In this document: positions 54,329 to 63,086 of the stretch, in pieces
Layout of the letters: every line of letters starts with the position of its first letter
Numbering within the stretch: position 1 is the stretch's first letter
DNA from: an uncultured bacterium
GTDB lineage: Bacteria > Cyanobacteriota > Vampirovibrionia > Gastranaerophilales > Gastranaerophilaceae
Assembly: GCA_902783835.1 (NCBI GenBank)
Contig: CACZSN010000044.1
Location: 1 to 64,000, forward strand
Direction: 5' to 3'
Length of the DNA: 64,000 nucleotides
The notes under the pieces: model-generated
Seen by the model: only the letters and a program-made list of their open reading frames with translations
Told to the model about the DNA's origin: nothing
Database searches by the model: none
Translations under genes and position numbers: made by a program

Positions 54329-55600
54329 GTGGGTATTATAGTACAAAAATTCGGCGGAACATCAGTCGCCGATCCGCAAAAAATCCACAATGTAGCGAAA
54401 GCCGCACTAAAAGAACAAAATAACGGAAATCAGGTAGTTGTTGTAGTTTCAGCGATGGGACATACAACGGACTATTTGGTCAGCCTTGCAAAAGAAGTTA
54501 CCGAATCACCTTCACCAAGAGAAATGGACATGCTCCTTTCAACAGGCGAACAAGTTTCGATAGCTCTTTTATCAATGGCAATCCAAGCTGAAGGCGGAAA
54601 AGCTATAAGTATGAATGCTACGCAGGTAGGAATTATAACCGAATCTGTTCACGGCATGGCAAGGATTTTAGACGTAAAAACTGAAAAGATTATAAAGAAC
54701 CTTAAAAAAGGTAAAATAGTTGTAATTGCTGGATTCCAAGGTATTACACCGGATGGTGAAATTACAACATTAGGCAGAGGCGGAAGCGATACTTCCGCAG
54801 TTGCGATTGCTGCTGCATTGAACGCAGACAGATGTGACATTTACACCGATGTTGACGGTATTTATACCGCTGACCCGAGAATTGTTCCTACCGTTCAAAA
54901 ATTGGAACAAATTTCTTACGAAGAAATGCTTGAATTAGCAAGAGTCGGTGCAAATGTTTTGCACCCTCGTTCGGTTGAAACCGCAAAACAATGTAATGTT
55001 TTGATGAGAGTAAGAAGTTCTTTCAAATTGGAAGACAAAGGAACATTAATATTAGGAGTCGATGACATGGAAATTTATAAACCCGTCGCAGGTACTGCAG
55101 CAGATACTTCGCAGGTCAGAATCGTTTTGACACACGTTAAAGATGCACCGGGAAATGCGGCTTTGCTCTTCGGTAAACTTGCCGAAAATAACATTAGCGT
55201 TGATATGATTATTCAATCTTTCGGAAGAACTTCAGGTTCTAACGATATTGCTTTCACAGTTTCAAAGGATGATAAAGCTCAAACTATTAAAGTTTGTGAA
55301 AGCTTGCTTCCTGAATTGGATAAATCCGGTGAAATTTACGTTGACGAAGATATCGCCAAAGTTTCAATCGTCGGAGCAGGAATGGTTGACCGCCCCGGTA
55401 TCGCGGCTTCGATGTTCCGTGCTCTTGCAAACGTTGGTATCAACATCAAAATGATTTCAACTTCCGAAATCAAAATCAGCTGCCTCGTTAACAAGGGAAA
55501 TGAAAAACTTGCAATCAAAACTCTTTGCAAAGAATTTAACCTCGATTGCGAAGAAGCTGCGGTTGTCAACGGAGATTTACCTCCCGGAGAAACAAAATAA
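54329..55600 (+). CDS. lysC: Aspartate kinase
   Basis: It phosphorylates aspartate, the first step toward lysine, threonine and methionine. The 423 residues have the kinase domain with KFGGTSVAD (7-15) and GRGGSDTSAVAIAAALNADR (about 150-170), and two ACT domains (about 270-420, with IQSFGRTSGSNDIAFTV and MVDRPGIAASMFRALANV). The start is GTG 54329 with AAGGTGA upstream. ACT domains imply feedback control by lysine and/or threonine. A terminator follows. Together with hom-thrC it supplies the threonine branch in this window. Confidence 0.96.
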   Translation: MGIIVQKFGGTSVADPQKIHNVAKAALKEQNNGNQVVVVVSAMGHTTDYLVSLAKEVTESPSPREMDMLLSTGEQVSIALLSMAIQAEGGKAISMNATQVGIITESVHGMARILDVKTEKIIKNLKKGKIVVIAGFQGITPDGEITTLGRGGSDTSAVAIAAALNADRCDIYTDVDGIYTADPRIVPTVQKLEQISYEEMLELARVGANVLHPRSVETAKQCNVLMRVRSSFKLEDKGTLILGVDDMEIYKPVAGTAADTSQVRIVLTHVKDAPGNAALLFGKLAENNISVDMIIQSFGRTSGSNDIAFTVSKDDKAQTIKVCESLLPELDKSGEIYVDEDIAKVSIVGAGMVDRPGIAASMFRALANVGINIKMISTSEIKISCLVNKGNEKLAIKTLCKEFNLDCEEAAVVNGDLPPGETK

Positions 55601-55620
55601 TAGTTTTTACTCTATAAGAA

Positions 55621-55659
55621 AAGACCTGAGTTTTATTAAGAAATTCAGGTCTTTTTTTT
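55621..55659 (+). terminator. Terminator of lysC
   Basis: GACCTGA (55623-55629) pairs with TCAGGTC (55645-55651) and eight Ts follow. Confidence 0.9.
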
Positions 55660-55692
55660 ATATTTGTACTTATATTTGAATTTGTGTATAAA

Positions 55693-55719
55693 AACAAAAA
55701 AAAGTCCTCTTGCGAGGAC
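55693..55719 (-). terminator. Terminator of the 67-residue protein gene
   Basis: GTCCTC (55704-55709), loop TTGC, GAGGAC (55714-55719); on the minus strand Ts follow (about 55695-55703). Confidence 0.85.
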
Positions 55720-55731
55720 AAAAGAGATTTT

Positions 55732-55749
55732 AGAGAGAGAGAGAGAGAG
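55732..55749 (-). repeat. CU repeat in the 3' UTR of the small protein gene
   Basis: An 18-base AG repeat on the plus strand reads as CUCUCUCU in the minus mRNA. It lies between the stop of the 67-residue gene and its terminator, next to a TTCGGC/GCCGAA hairpin (about 55751-55766). Confidence 0.7.
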
Positions 55750-55805
55750 TTTCGGCTTATGCCGAATAGATAGTTTACATCTGTTTTAAATTTGTATGAA
55801 ACAAA

Positions 55806-56009
55806 TTAATTATTACTTAGCACAAGTTTAAATGTGGCAAGTTTCTTTATCGATAACATTTTATGTTCAATTTTTTGAGCATTTGAGATATTCATAATTC
55901 TAACGATTCTTTCAATTTCTTGGCGATTTTTTCTCGTTGACAAATCATAAACATTTTTTTCGGGATCTGCAATTACACCCATAATCGTCATCAATTGATT
56001 TTCGTTCAT
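55806..56009 (-). CDS. Small protein of unknown function (67 residues)
   Basis: Basic and amphipathic: MNENQLMTIMGVIADPEKNV, then a helical Arg/Lys-rich region (RKNRQEIERIVRIMNISNAQ, about 26-45) and a short hydrophobic tail. AGAGG lies nine bases before the ATG, a 20-base promoter motif lies 40 bases further up, and a terminator follows, so it is very likely expressed. There is no signal peptide or metal motif. The family is not recognised. Confidence 0.65.
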   Translation of the reverse strand: MNENQLMTIMGVIADPEKNVYDLSTRKNRQEIERIVRIMNISNAQKIEHKMLSIKKLATFKLVLSNN

Positions 56010-56049
56010 TATAAATACCTCTATCTTCTCTTTTTAATTGAATTTGTAA

Positions 56050-56069
56050 TCTCTACTCTTATATAAAGT
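56050..56069 (-). promoter_or_regulatory. Shared 20-base promoter/leader motif, copy 2
   Basis: Exact copy, on the minus strand, of ACTTTATATAAGAGTAGAGA at 1374-1393. It is 41 bases before the start of the 67-residue gene. Confidence 0.5.
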
Positions 56070-56168
56070 ATTTGTTCACTAAAATATTGCTTTTTTGCCT
56101 ATTGTTATGTTAAGATTTGTTTACAAAACATTTTACAAACCAAATAAACACGAAAAGGCAGGTATAGC

Positions 56169-56618
56169 GTGATTATTGACGAGTTGAAAAATTTTAAAAA
56201 TTACATAAATATAAATGAAAAATTCAAAAAGGTATCAGAATTTTTAGAATCTAACGATTTATCAAACATGACCGCAGGAAGTTATGAGATTGACGGAAGA
56301 GACATCTATGTGAACATTGATGAATACAAAACAAAAGCCGTTACTGACTCTATTCCGGAAGCTCACAGAAAATATATTGATATACAAATTGTAATCAACG
56401 GGCATGAAAAAATAGGTTTTGCAAATGTAGAAAACGGACATACAGAACTTGCCTATGATGAAAACAGAGACATAGAATTTTTGAAAGCAAAATGTGAATA
56501 TATAAAAGCATATGCGGGAAGATTTTTTATATTTTTTCCGCAAGACTTGCATCATCCTTGCATAACGGACGATAAGCAATCTGAAATTAAAAAAGCTGTT
56601 TTTAAAATAAAATTATAA
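56169..56618 (+). CDS. YhcH/YjgK/YiaL-family protein
   Basis: The 149 residues match the DUF386-type family, cupin-fold proteins (E. coli YhcH, YiaL, TabA) linked to sugar or sialic acid use and to biofilm control. The signature EAHRKYIDIQIVINGHEKI lies at about 72-90 and FFPQDLHHPC near residue 118; His in both could bind a metal. The start is GTG with AGGT upstream. No sialic-acid genes are in the window, so the substrate stays open. Confidence 0.88.
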   Translation: MIIDELKNFKNYININEKFKKVSEFLESNDLSNMTAGSYEIDGRDIYVNIDEYKTKAVTDSIPEAHRKYIDIQIVINGHEKIGFANVENGHTELAYDENRDIEFLKAKCEYIKAYAGRFFIFFPQDLHHPCITDDKQSEIKKAVFKIKL

Positions 56619-56643
56619 AAAAAAGAGCGAAATAATTCGCTCT
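56617..56643 (-). terminator. Terminator of the SGNH-like gene pair
   Basis: AGAGCGAA (56624-56631) pairs with TTCGCTCT (56636-56643). On the minus strand an eight-T run follows (56617-56624), overlapping the end of the plus-strand gene. Confidence 0.8.
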
Positions 56644-56750
56644 GCTGTCTGGAATTAAGAATAGTTGGAAGTATGAAAAAGATACTATAACTATATCTCA
56701 TAGAAATCCTTTCGCAATTAGTCAGTCGGGTAGTTCAAAAGGGTAGATGC

Positions 56751-57707
56751 TTACAGAGAGAAATGTTTGATTAACGCAGGAACGACTTCACTCCAAGCGG
56801 AATACGAAGGGTGAGGTCTTTCCATATCGTCTGGAATTCTGTCAGTTTTTCCGTCCATTTTTCTGCCGATTAAATCTTCTGTCGAAACAGCTGTTATCCC
56901 AAGATTTTCAAATCTTTTACGGATTTCGGAAGAATACAAAAAGTCAAATGATTTATCAATTCGTTCTTTGTTTTCTTTTTCATTCAAATTAAAATTTTCA
57001 CTCAAATCATTATTCACATCTGAATACAAAAGCACAATAAACTTGCTGTCAGGAAATTTTTTGTCACATTCAGCCTTAACAGCTTCGACAATTTTGAAAA
57101 AGAAATCAATGTTTTCCTCAAACGACAATTCCCAAAGATATCTTTGAAATTTAGTGTTTTGAATATATTGAACAGACCAAAGTTTATAAGCGAAGTTATA
57201 GCCCTGATTCGGGATAAGATTTCTTTTTCTGTAAGAATCAAAATTTTGCCATTGACCGCAACGTTGTATATGGTCAAACATATAAGTATATATAATATAC
57301 TCGGGAGTTTGGAGGTTTTTATCTTTATTATTATCGAACAACAACAACGCTTCCGAAATATTATATCCGCTTAAACCGAAATTATAGCATAATCTTTTTG
57401 TTGCTTTTTCTACAAGATACGGAAATGTTTCATCATCTGAAAGTCTGTAACCATATGTATAAGAGCATCCTAAAAACAAAATCGGTCTTTTTTCATGCTT
57501 TTCAATATGCTTTTCCGCCCTTAATTTTGACCAAGACGGAATTGAATTTATTTCAGTTTTTCCGCTGACAAAATTTGCTACGGAACCGGCATTTGAGGTG
57601 TATTTACAATATGAAAAAAATTCAAACAATAACAGCAACGAAACAATACAAACGACATTAATTGCCAATATTTTGAATATTTTATTTTTTTCGCCAAAAA
57701 GTTTCAT
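56751..57707 (-). CDS. Membrane-anchored SGNH-like hydrolase, paralogue 1
   Basis: The 318 residues start with a membrane anchor (about 11-33). The block-I motif GCSYTYG (about 79-85) holds the nucleophile Ser, GLSGYNIS is block II, and the terminal His is in RPHPSYSAW. The residue three before that His, which is Asp in classical GDSL enzymes, is Glu (MERPH). SGNH proteins often deacetylate or acetylate envelope polysaccharides. It is a tandem duplicate of the gene at 57721-58677, with a 13-base gap. Confidence 0.8.
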   Translation of the reverse strand: MKLFGEKNKIFKILAINVVCIVSLLLLFEFFSYCKYTSNAGSVANFVSGKTEINSIPSWSKLRAEKHIEKHEKRPILFLGCSYTYGYRLSDDETFPYLVEKATKRLCYNFGLSGYNISEALLLFDNNKDKNLQTPEYIIYTYMFDHIQRCGQWQNFDSYRKRNLIPNQGYNFAYKLWSVQYIQNTKFQRYLWELSFEENIDFFFKIVEAVKAECDKKFPDSKFIVLLYSDVNNDLSENFNLNEKENKERIDKSFDFLYSSEIRKRFENLGITAVSTEDLIGRKMDGKTDRIPDDMERPHPSYSAWSEVVPALIKHFSL

Positions 57708-57720
57708 AAGTTTACACCCA

Positions 57721-58677
57721 TCAAAGATTAAATTTTTTCACAAATTCAGGGGCAATTTGTTGCCAAGCGGAATACGAAGGATGAGGTCTGTTTTCATCAT
57801 TTGCAACTCTGTCTTCAACTCTGTCCATCTTTCGACCGAGTAATTCCTCCGTCGATACAACTGTTATGCCCATTTTTTCAAATCTTTTTCTAAACTCCGA
57901 AGAGTTTAAAAGTTGAAAAGTTTTATCCAAATCGTTATTTACGGCTTCGTATTTATCAGATAAACTTTTGCTCAAATCTTTGTTTACGTCGGAATATATC
58001 AAAACAACAAATTTGCTGTCGGGAAACATTTTATCACATTCGGATTTTACAACCGCAAGAATTTTAAAATAAAAGTCAATATTTCCTGCAGTATCTAAAT
58101 TTGAAAAATATTTCTTCGCTAATCTTGCACTTTGAATGTATTGAACCGACCACAGTTTATACAAAAAATTGTACTTCTGGTCAGGTATCAATCCACGTAT
58201 TCTGAAAGAATCAAATAAATTCCAATAATCATTTCTGTTAATATGGTCAAACATATAGGTATAAACTATATATTCAGGCTTTGAAATTGTAAGCAATTTA
58301 TCTTTGAATTTTTTAGAATCGATTAATAACAACTCTTCACTGATATTATATCCAATCATGCCGAAATTATAGCAATTTCTACCTGTCAATTTTTCAACAG
58401 TCGCCGAAAATGTTTCTTCATCTTTTAAATGAAAACCGTATGTATATGAACCGCCAAAAAATAAAATCGGTCTTTTCTTATTATCGTCAAGATGCTTTGT
58501 TTCTCTTATTTCCGCCCATGTCGGGATTGATTTTTCACAATTATAGCCACCAACAAAATTAGGCTTGTAATCAATTTTTTTTAAAAACAAAGAATAAGAA
58601 ATATATTCAAAACATAAAAATATAATAATCAAGAAAATCAGATTAATTAATATTTTTGAAAAACCTCTTTGTCCCAT
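57721..58677 (-). CDS. Membrane-anchored SGNH-like hydrolase, paralogue 2
   Basis: Also 318 residues, with a membrane anchor (about 7-27), GGSYTYG (about 74-80), GMIGYNIS and the terminal RPHPSYSAW. Here the position three before the His is Asn (ENRPH). Sequence identity with paralogue 1 is high and continuous, so this is a recent tandem duplication. It is the first gene of the pair. No RBS is evident before its ATG. An extracellular or periplasmic position of the catalytic part is inferred from the anchor. Confidence 0.8.
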   Translation of the reverse strand: MGQRGFSKILINLIFLIIIFLCFEYISYSLFLKKIDYKPNFVGGYNCEKSIPTWAEIRETKHLDDNKKRPILFFGGSYTYGFHLKDEETFSATVEKLTGRNCYNFGMIGYNISEELLLIDSKKFKDKLLTISKPEYIVYTYMFDHINRNDYWNLFDSFRIRGLIPDQKYNFLYKLWSVQYIQSARLAKKYFSNLDTAGNIDFYFKILAVVKSECDKMFPDSKFVVLIYSDVNKDLSKSLSDKYEAVNNDLDKTFQLLNSSEFRKRFEKMGITVVSTEELLGRKMDRVEDRVANDENRPHPSYSAWQQIAPEFVKKFNL

Positions 58678-58710
58678 ATTTTTACAATAATATAAACAAA
58701 AAAATTGTTC

Positions 58711-58745
58711 AAAAAAAGAAACGGCACCTTTTTTCGAAGTGCCGT
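58711..58745 (-). terminator. Terminator of the metal efflux operon
   Basis: ACGGCAC (58721-58727) pairs with GTGCCGT (58739-58745). On the minus strand TTTCTTTTTTT follows (58711-58720). Confidence 0.85.
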
Positions 58746-58752
58746 TTTCTTT

Positions 58753-61700
58753 CTATTTTTTAACTTTAATCTTATAAAAAATTCGCCTGAATTTTTTCTT
58801 CAAATCAACTTTTGTGTCACCAAAAAGACTGTAAAGAACAGGCAAAACGATTAAAGTTAAGAACAATGACGATATCAAGCCGCCGATAATGACTGTTGCA
58901 AGCGGTTTTTGAACTTCTGCACCCGAACCGGTTGACAGAGCCATCGGCAAAAAGCCCAAAGCCGCAACCATTGCCGTCATTAAGACAGGACGCAATCTCG
59001 TTGCCGTACCTAATCTGATTACATCGTGCATCGAGTGACCTTCGGCTTGCAATTTATTGAATGTGGAAATCAAAACCAAACCGTTCAAAATTGCGACCCC
59101 GAAAAGTGCGATAAAACCAATAATTGCAGGGACACTGATATACATACCCCTTAGCCATAATGCCGCAATTCCGCCGACCGCCGCAAATGGAACATTGAAC
59201 ATTACCAAGACGGCATCTCGAACAGACGAGAATGTACCGAGCAAAAGCAAGAAAATTATGGCAATCGAAATCGGAACAACAACCGCAAACTTTGCCATAG
59301 CACGTTCCTGATTTTCAAACTGACCGCCCCATTGAATGTAATAACTTGGCGGAAGTTTGATTTTAGCATCGATTTTCGATTGAGCATCTTTTACGAAACT
59401 GCCGATGTCTCGACCTCGAACGTTGCATTGGATAATAATTCTGCGTTCACCAAATTCCCTGTTTACCGCCTCAATTCCGTTATCAATTCGAACAGTTGCA
59501 ACCTGACCGAGCGGCACTTTTCTTCCGTCTTCTGTATCGACCAAGAGATGTTTAAGATACTCAACGTCATTGTTTCTGCACGTTTCAGAAAATTTTACAC
59601 GGAGAGCAAAACGTTTTTTGCCGTCCAAAATTTCAGAAACACTTTCACCCAAAGTTGCAGTCGTCACGAGCGTTTTGATATCATCAATATCGATTCCGTA
59701 CCTTGCAATCGCAAGTCTATCAGGAACAATCGAAAGTTGATTTTGACCGGAAAGTTGCTCAACTTGAATATCCACAGCACCTTTGACCGTTTGCAAAACA
59801 CTTTCGATTTGCTCAGCCTTCTTCGTCAAAATATCCAAATCCTCGCCGAAAAGTTTTATCGCAATATCCGATTTAACCCCTGAAACGAGTTCGTTTACTC
59901 GCATTTCAATAGGTTGAGTAAAACTGAAATTTACACCTGGGACTTTTTCTTGCAATACTTTGTCCATTTCGATGCCGATTTTTTCTTTGTTCATACCAAA
60001 CCGCCACTTCGATTTCGGTATCAAATTGACATACATATCTGTTTCATATACGCCCATCGGGTCTGTCGCAAGGTCGGCACGTCCAATTTTCGAAACAACT
60101 TCCTTTACTTCAGGAATATTTTCTTTCAAAGTTTTTTCAACGAGCGTCGTAGTCTTGACCGCCTCAGACAATGAAATACTCGGCAAGTCCGCTATCCCAA
60201 TCGAAAAACAACCTTCATCAAGGCTTGGAATAAACTCCGTTCCCTTGAATGAAAGTGAAAAAATGCTTACAACAAATAGTGTTATCGCTACTAACACGGT
60301 CTTTAAGCGGTGTTTCATAACGACTTCAAGAAAATCATTATATGGTTTTCTAACCTTCGAAACAATCACGCTTGGTTTATCTTTGTTATCATTTTTAAGG
60401 AAAATGCTGCACAACACAGGGGTCAAAAACATTGCAACCATAAGTGAACCCAAAAGTGCAAAACATACCGTAAACACCATTGGAGAGAACATTTTGTACT
60501 CCATTCCCTCGAGGGTCAAAACTGGCATATAAACAACAGTGATAATCAAAACACCAAAGAAAATCGGCTTCGCCATTTCTTTTACGGCGTTTTCGATGAT
60601 TTCAAGTTTTGACATTTTGCCATGCTGTTCGCCGAGTCTGTGAATGATATTTTCCGCCATAACAATCGAGCCATCAACAATCATACCAAAGTCAATTGCA
60701 CCCAAACTCATAATGTTTGCACTAATTCCGAGTGCTTTCATACCAATAAATGAAAACATCAACGACATCGGAATTGTAAAGGCTACAATCAGTGCGGCTC
60801 TAATGTTTCCGAGCATTAACAAAAGCACGAGTACAACGAGCATACCCCCTTCAACGAGGTTAGTTTTAACGGTTTTAATTGTTTGCTCAACAAGGTTTGT
60901 TTGGTCGTAAAACGGTTTAATTTTTACCCCTTCGGGCAAAGATTTTTTGATTTCTTCCATTTTCGACTTGACATGTTTAATGACGTTACGGCTATTTTCG
61001 CCCTTCAACATCATTACAATTCCCGTGACGACTTCACCCTTGCCATCTTTTGTTGCAGCACCTTGACGGAACATTTCACCATACTGGACTTTTGCAATAT
61101 TTCTGACGAAAATCGGAGTACCGTCACGATAAGCAACGACAATGTTTTCGATATCATCGAGCGAATTAATCAAACCTTGACCTGAAACGATATATTGTTC
61201 AGAGGAATGTTCAATAATACCTCCGCTAAAGTTAGCATTATTGTTCTTTAAAGCCTCAAAGACTTGTTTCAGGCTCAAATTGTATGCCAATAATTTTTCA
61301 GGATAAAGCACGACCTGATATTCTCTCGTTTTGCCGCCCCAAGTGTTGACTTCATTGACACCGGGGACAGTTCTGAGTTGATATTTTATATCCCAATCGT
61401 GTAAAGTTTTGAGTTCATCCGGAGAGTAGCCTTTACCCTCGATTGCGTATTGATAAATTTCGCCCATACCCGTTGTGATAGGCCCCATTTCCGGAGAAAC
61501 ACCTTCCGGCAATTTTCCGATAGCGGATTGCAGACGTTCATTAACAAGTTGTCGTGCAAAATAAATGTCCACATTATCCTTGAAAACAACCGTTACAAGT
61601 GATAATCCGACTTTTGAGACAGAACGGATTTGAACAACATTCGGAATACCGTTCATCATCGACTCAATCGGCATCGTGACAAGCTGTTCCGACTCAGTCG

Positions 61701-61869
61701 GAGACATTCCCAACGTATCCGTCAATATTTGAACCTGATTGTTTGTTAAATCCGGAAAAGCATCAATCGGCAAGTTTCTGAAAGCTAAAATTCCGCAGAT
61801 GAAAATTACCGCAAACAAAAGGCAAACAGGTATTTTATTTTTAATTAATTTAGCTAATATCTGTTCCAT
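58753..61869 (-). CDS. czcA: Heavy-metal RND efflux pump (CzcA type)
   Basis: The inner-membrane RND pump of a tripartite metal exporter. The 1038 residues have the 12-helix, two-loop layout. Helix four reads AIDFGMIVDGSIVMAEN (391-407), giving Asp393, Asp399 and Glu406. CzcA-type Co/Zn/Cd pumps have such an Asp-Asp-Glu set, whereas the Cu(I)/Ag(I) CusA proteins lack the first Asp, so a divalent metal is the better guess. RBS GAGGTC precedes the ATG. It is the last gene of the operon, eight bases after czcB. Confidence 0.95.
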   Translation of the reverse strand: MEQILAKLIKNKIPVCLLFAVIFICGILAFRNLPIDAFPDLTNNQVQILTDTLGMSPTESEQLVTMPIESMMNGIPNVVQIRSVSKVGLSLVTVVFKDNVDIYFARQLVNERLQSAIGKLPEGVSPEMGPITTGMGEIYQYAIEGKGYSPDELKTLHDWDIKYQLRTVPGVNEVNTWGGKTREYQVVLYPEKLLAYNLSLKQVFEALKNNNANFSGGIIEHSSEQYIVSGQGLINSLDDIENIVVAYRDGTPIFVRNIAKVQYGEMFRQGAATKDGKGEVVTGIVMMLKGENSRNVIKHVKSKMEEIKKSLPEGVKIKPFYDQTNLVEQTIKTVKTNLVEGGMLVVLVLLLMLGNIRAALIVAFTIPMSLMFSFIGMKALGISANIMSLGAIDFGMIVDGSIVMAENIIHRLGEQHGKMSKLEIIENAVKEMAKPIFFGVLIITVVYMPVLTLEGMEYKMFSPMVFTVCFALLGSLMVAMFLTPVLCSIFLKNDNKDKPSVIVSKVRKPYNDFLEVVMKHRLKTVLVAITLFVVSIFSLSFKGTEFIPSLDEGCFSIGIADLPSISLSEAVKTTTLVEKTLKENIPEVKEVVSKIGRADLATDPMGVYETDMYVNLIPKSKWRFGMNKEKIGIEMDKVLQEKVPGVNFSFTQPIEMRVNELVSGVKSDIAIKLFGEDLDILTKKAEQIESVLQTVKGAVDIQVEQLSGQNQLSIVPDRLAIARYGIDIDDIKTLVTTATLGESVSEILDGKKRFALRVKFSETCRNNDVEYLKHLLVDTEDGRKVPLGQVATVRIDNGIEAVNREFGERRIIIQCNVRGRDIGSFVKDAQSKIDAKIKLPPSYYIQWGGQFENQERAMAKFAVVVPISIAIIFLLLLGTFSSVRDAVLVMFNVPFAAVGGIAALWLRGMYISVPAIIGFIALFGVAILNGLVLISTFNKLQAEGHSMHDVIRLGTATRLRPVLMTAMVAALGFLPMALSTGSGAEVQKPLATVIIGGLISSLFLTLIVLPVLYSLFGDTKVDLKKKFRRIFYKIKVKK

Positions 61870-61877
61870 TTTGACCT

Positions 61878-63086
61878 CTAATCTTCTTCCGCAAATTCTG
61901 ATTTAAGCATTTCCGATTTGAGGGTGAAACTACCGTTGCCGACGACTTTATCGCCCAAATTCAAGCCCTCGTTGACGAAATACCCTTCATTGTCACGTTC
62001 GCCCAAAACAACCTCTTGTTTTTTGTATTTCCCATCGCCCAAATCCAAGAATACAAAGGTTTCTTTGCCATATTTTTGAACAGCAGAAATAGGAACATAA
62101 GCCTTATTTTCCTTGTGGTTATTGATAATTTTTATATCTCCGTACATTCCGGGACGAAGGAGAGACAATGAATTGTCCATAAATGCTCTCGCCACAAATG
62201 TTTGAGTTGCATCATTACTTTGAGGTTGAATATAATCAATCGTGCCGTAGAATTTTTTTCCGCTCAAACTGTCAGGGGTAAATTCTACCTTTTGTCCCTT
62301 TTCAACTTGTGCAATATCTGATGAATACAAAGTTATATCAAGCCAAAGTTTTGACATATCCGTAATTTCAAATAAGACTTGCTCCGGAGTAACAACTTCG
62401 CCCAATTTAATACTTTTCTTTGTTATAATTCCCGATTTCATTGCACAAATCGGATTTTGGGTTGCAAGATTTTCCGTATCAAAATTCGGTCTTACACCAT
62501 AAGTTCCCATTATAGCGTTAACCTCTTGTTTTATGTGAGTTTCACGTTCCAATGACATAGCCAAATCATCTTTCGCCAAAAGATAATCACTTTGAGCCTG
62601 AATTAAATCTTTTTGGGGACTTATTCCTTCCTGATACAATCTTTTTTCACGTTCATAATTGGCTCTTGCAAGATTTAAACGTGTTTTTACCTGTCTTATT
62701 GCAATTCTGTTTTCATGTAAAGATTTCGTGGCCTCCGCATTAATCCTTGTAATTTCAGGATTTTGTATATATGCCAAAACTTGCCCCGCACGTACGTAAT
62801 CACCTAATTTTACGGGAGCTGAAGTTATTCTTCCCATTATCATTGAACTTACGGAATAAAATTTATCTTCATCGGTTTTAATTTCACCCGTTGTTGTAAT
62901 CGTCGTCGTAACAGGTTTTTCCATAACGGTAACTGTTTCGATTTTACTTTCTTTAACAACATCTTCGGAAAGTTCAATGAAATCATTCACTTCCGCCTGA
63001 TTGTCTTCATCTTTTTGACAAGCTGTCATTATCGGCATAACCGCCAATATTATCATTAATACAAATATTTTTTTATAATTCTTCAT
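61878..63086 (-). CDS. czcB: Metal efflux membrane-fusion lipoprotein (CzcB/CusB type)
   Basis: The periplasmic adaptor of the RND pump. ATG 63086 (402 residues, GGAG nine bases upstream) is favoured over 63107. A signal peptide ends in a lipobox-like MTAC (about 19-22), so it is probably anchored by a lipid. Biotinyl-lipoyl halves flank a long coiled-coil hairpin (about 100-215, RLNLARANYEREKRLYQEGI), followed by a beta-barrel and a carboxy domain (ISAVQKYGKETFVFLD, about 330). It overlaps the upstream gene by 14 bases. Confidence 0.93.
   Translation of the reverse strand: MKNYKKIFVLMIILAVMPIMTACQKDEDNQAEVNDFIELSEDVVKESKIETVTVMEKPVTTTITTTGEIKTDEDKFYSVSSMIMGRITSAPVKLGDYVRAGQVLAYIQNPEITRINAEATKSLHENRIAIRQVKTRLNLARANYEREKRLYQEGISPQKDLIQAQSDYLLAKDDLAMSLERETHIKQEVNAIMGTYGVRPNFDTENLATQNPICAMKSGIITKKSIKLGEVVTPEQVLFEITDMSKLWLDITLYSSDIAQVEKGQKVEFTPDSLSGKKFYGTIDYIQPQSNDATQTFVARAFMDNSLSLLRPGMYGDIKIINNHKENKAYVPISAVQKYGKETFVFLDLGDGKYKKQEVVLGERDNEGYFVNEGLNLGDKVVGNGSFTLKSEMLKSEFAEED

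Noticed and set aside
59332-60532. Plus-strand frames of up to 190 codons within the czcA region
   Set aside because: They overlap the RND pump on the opposite strand and show no conserved motif.
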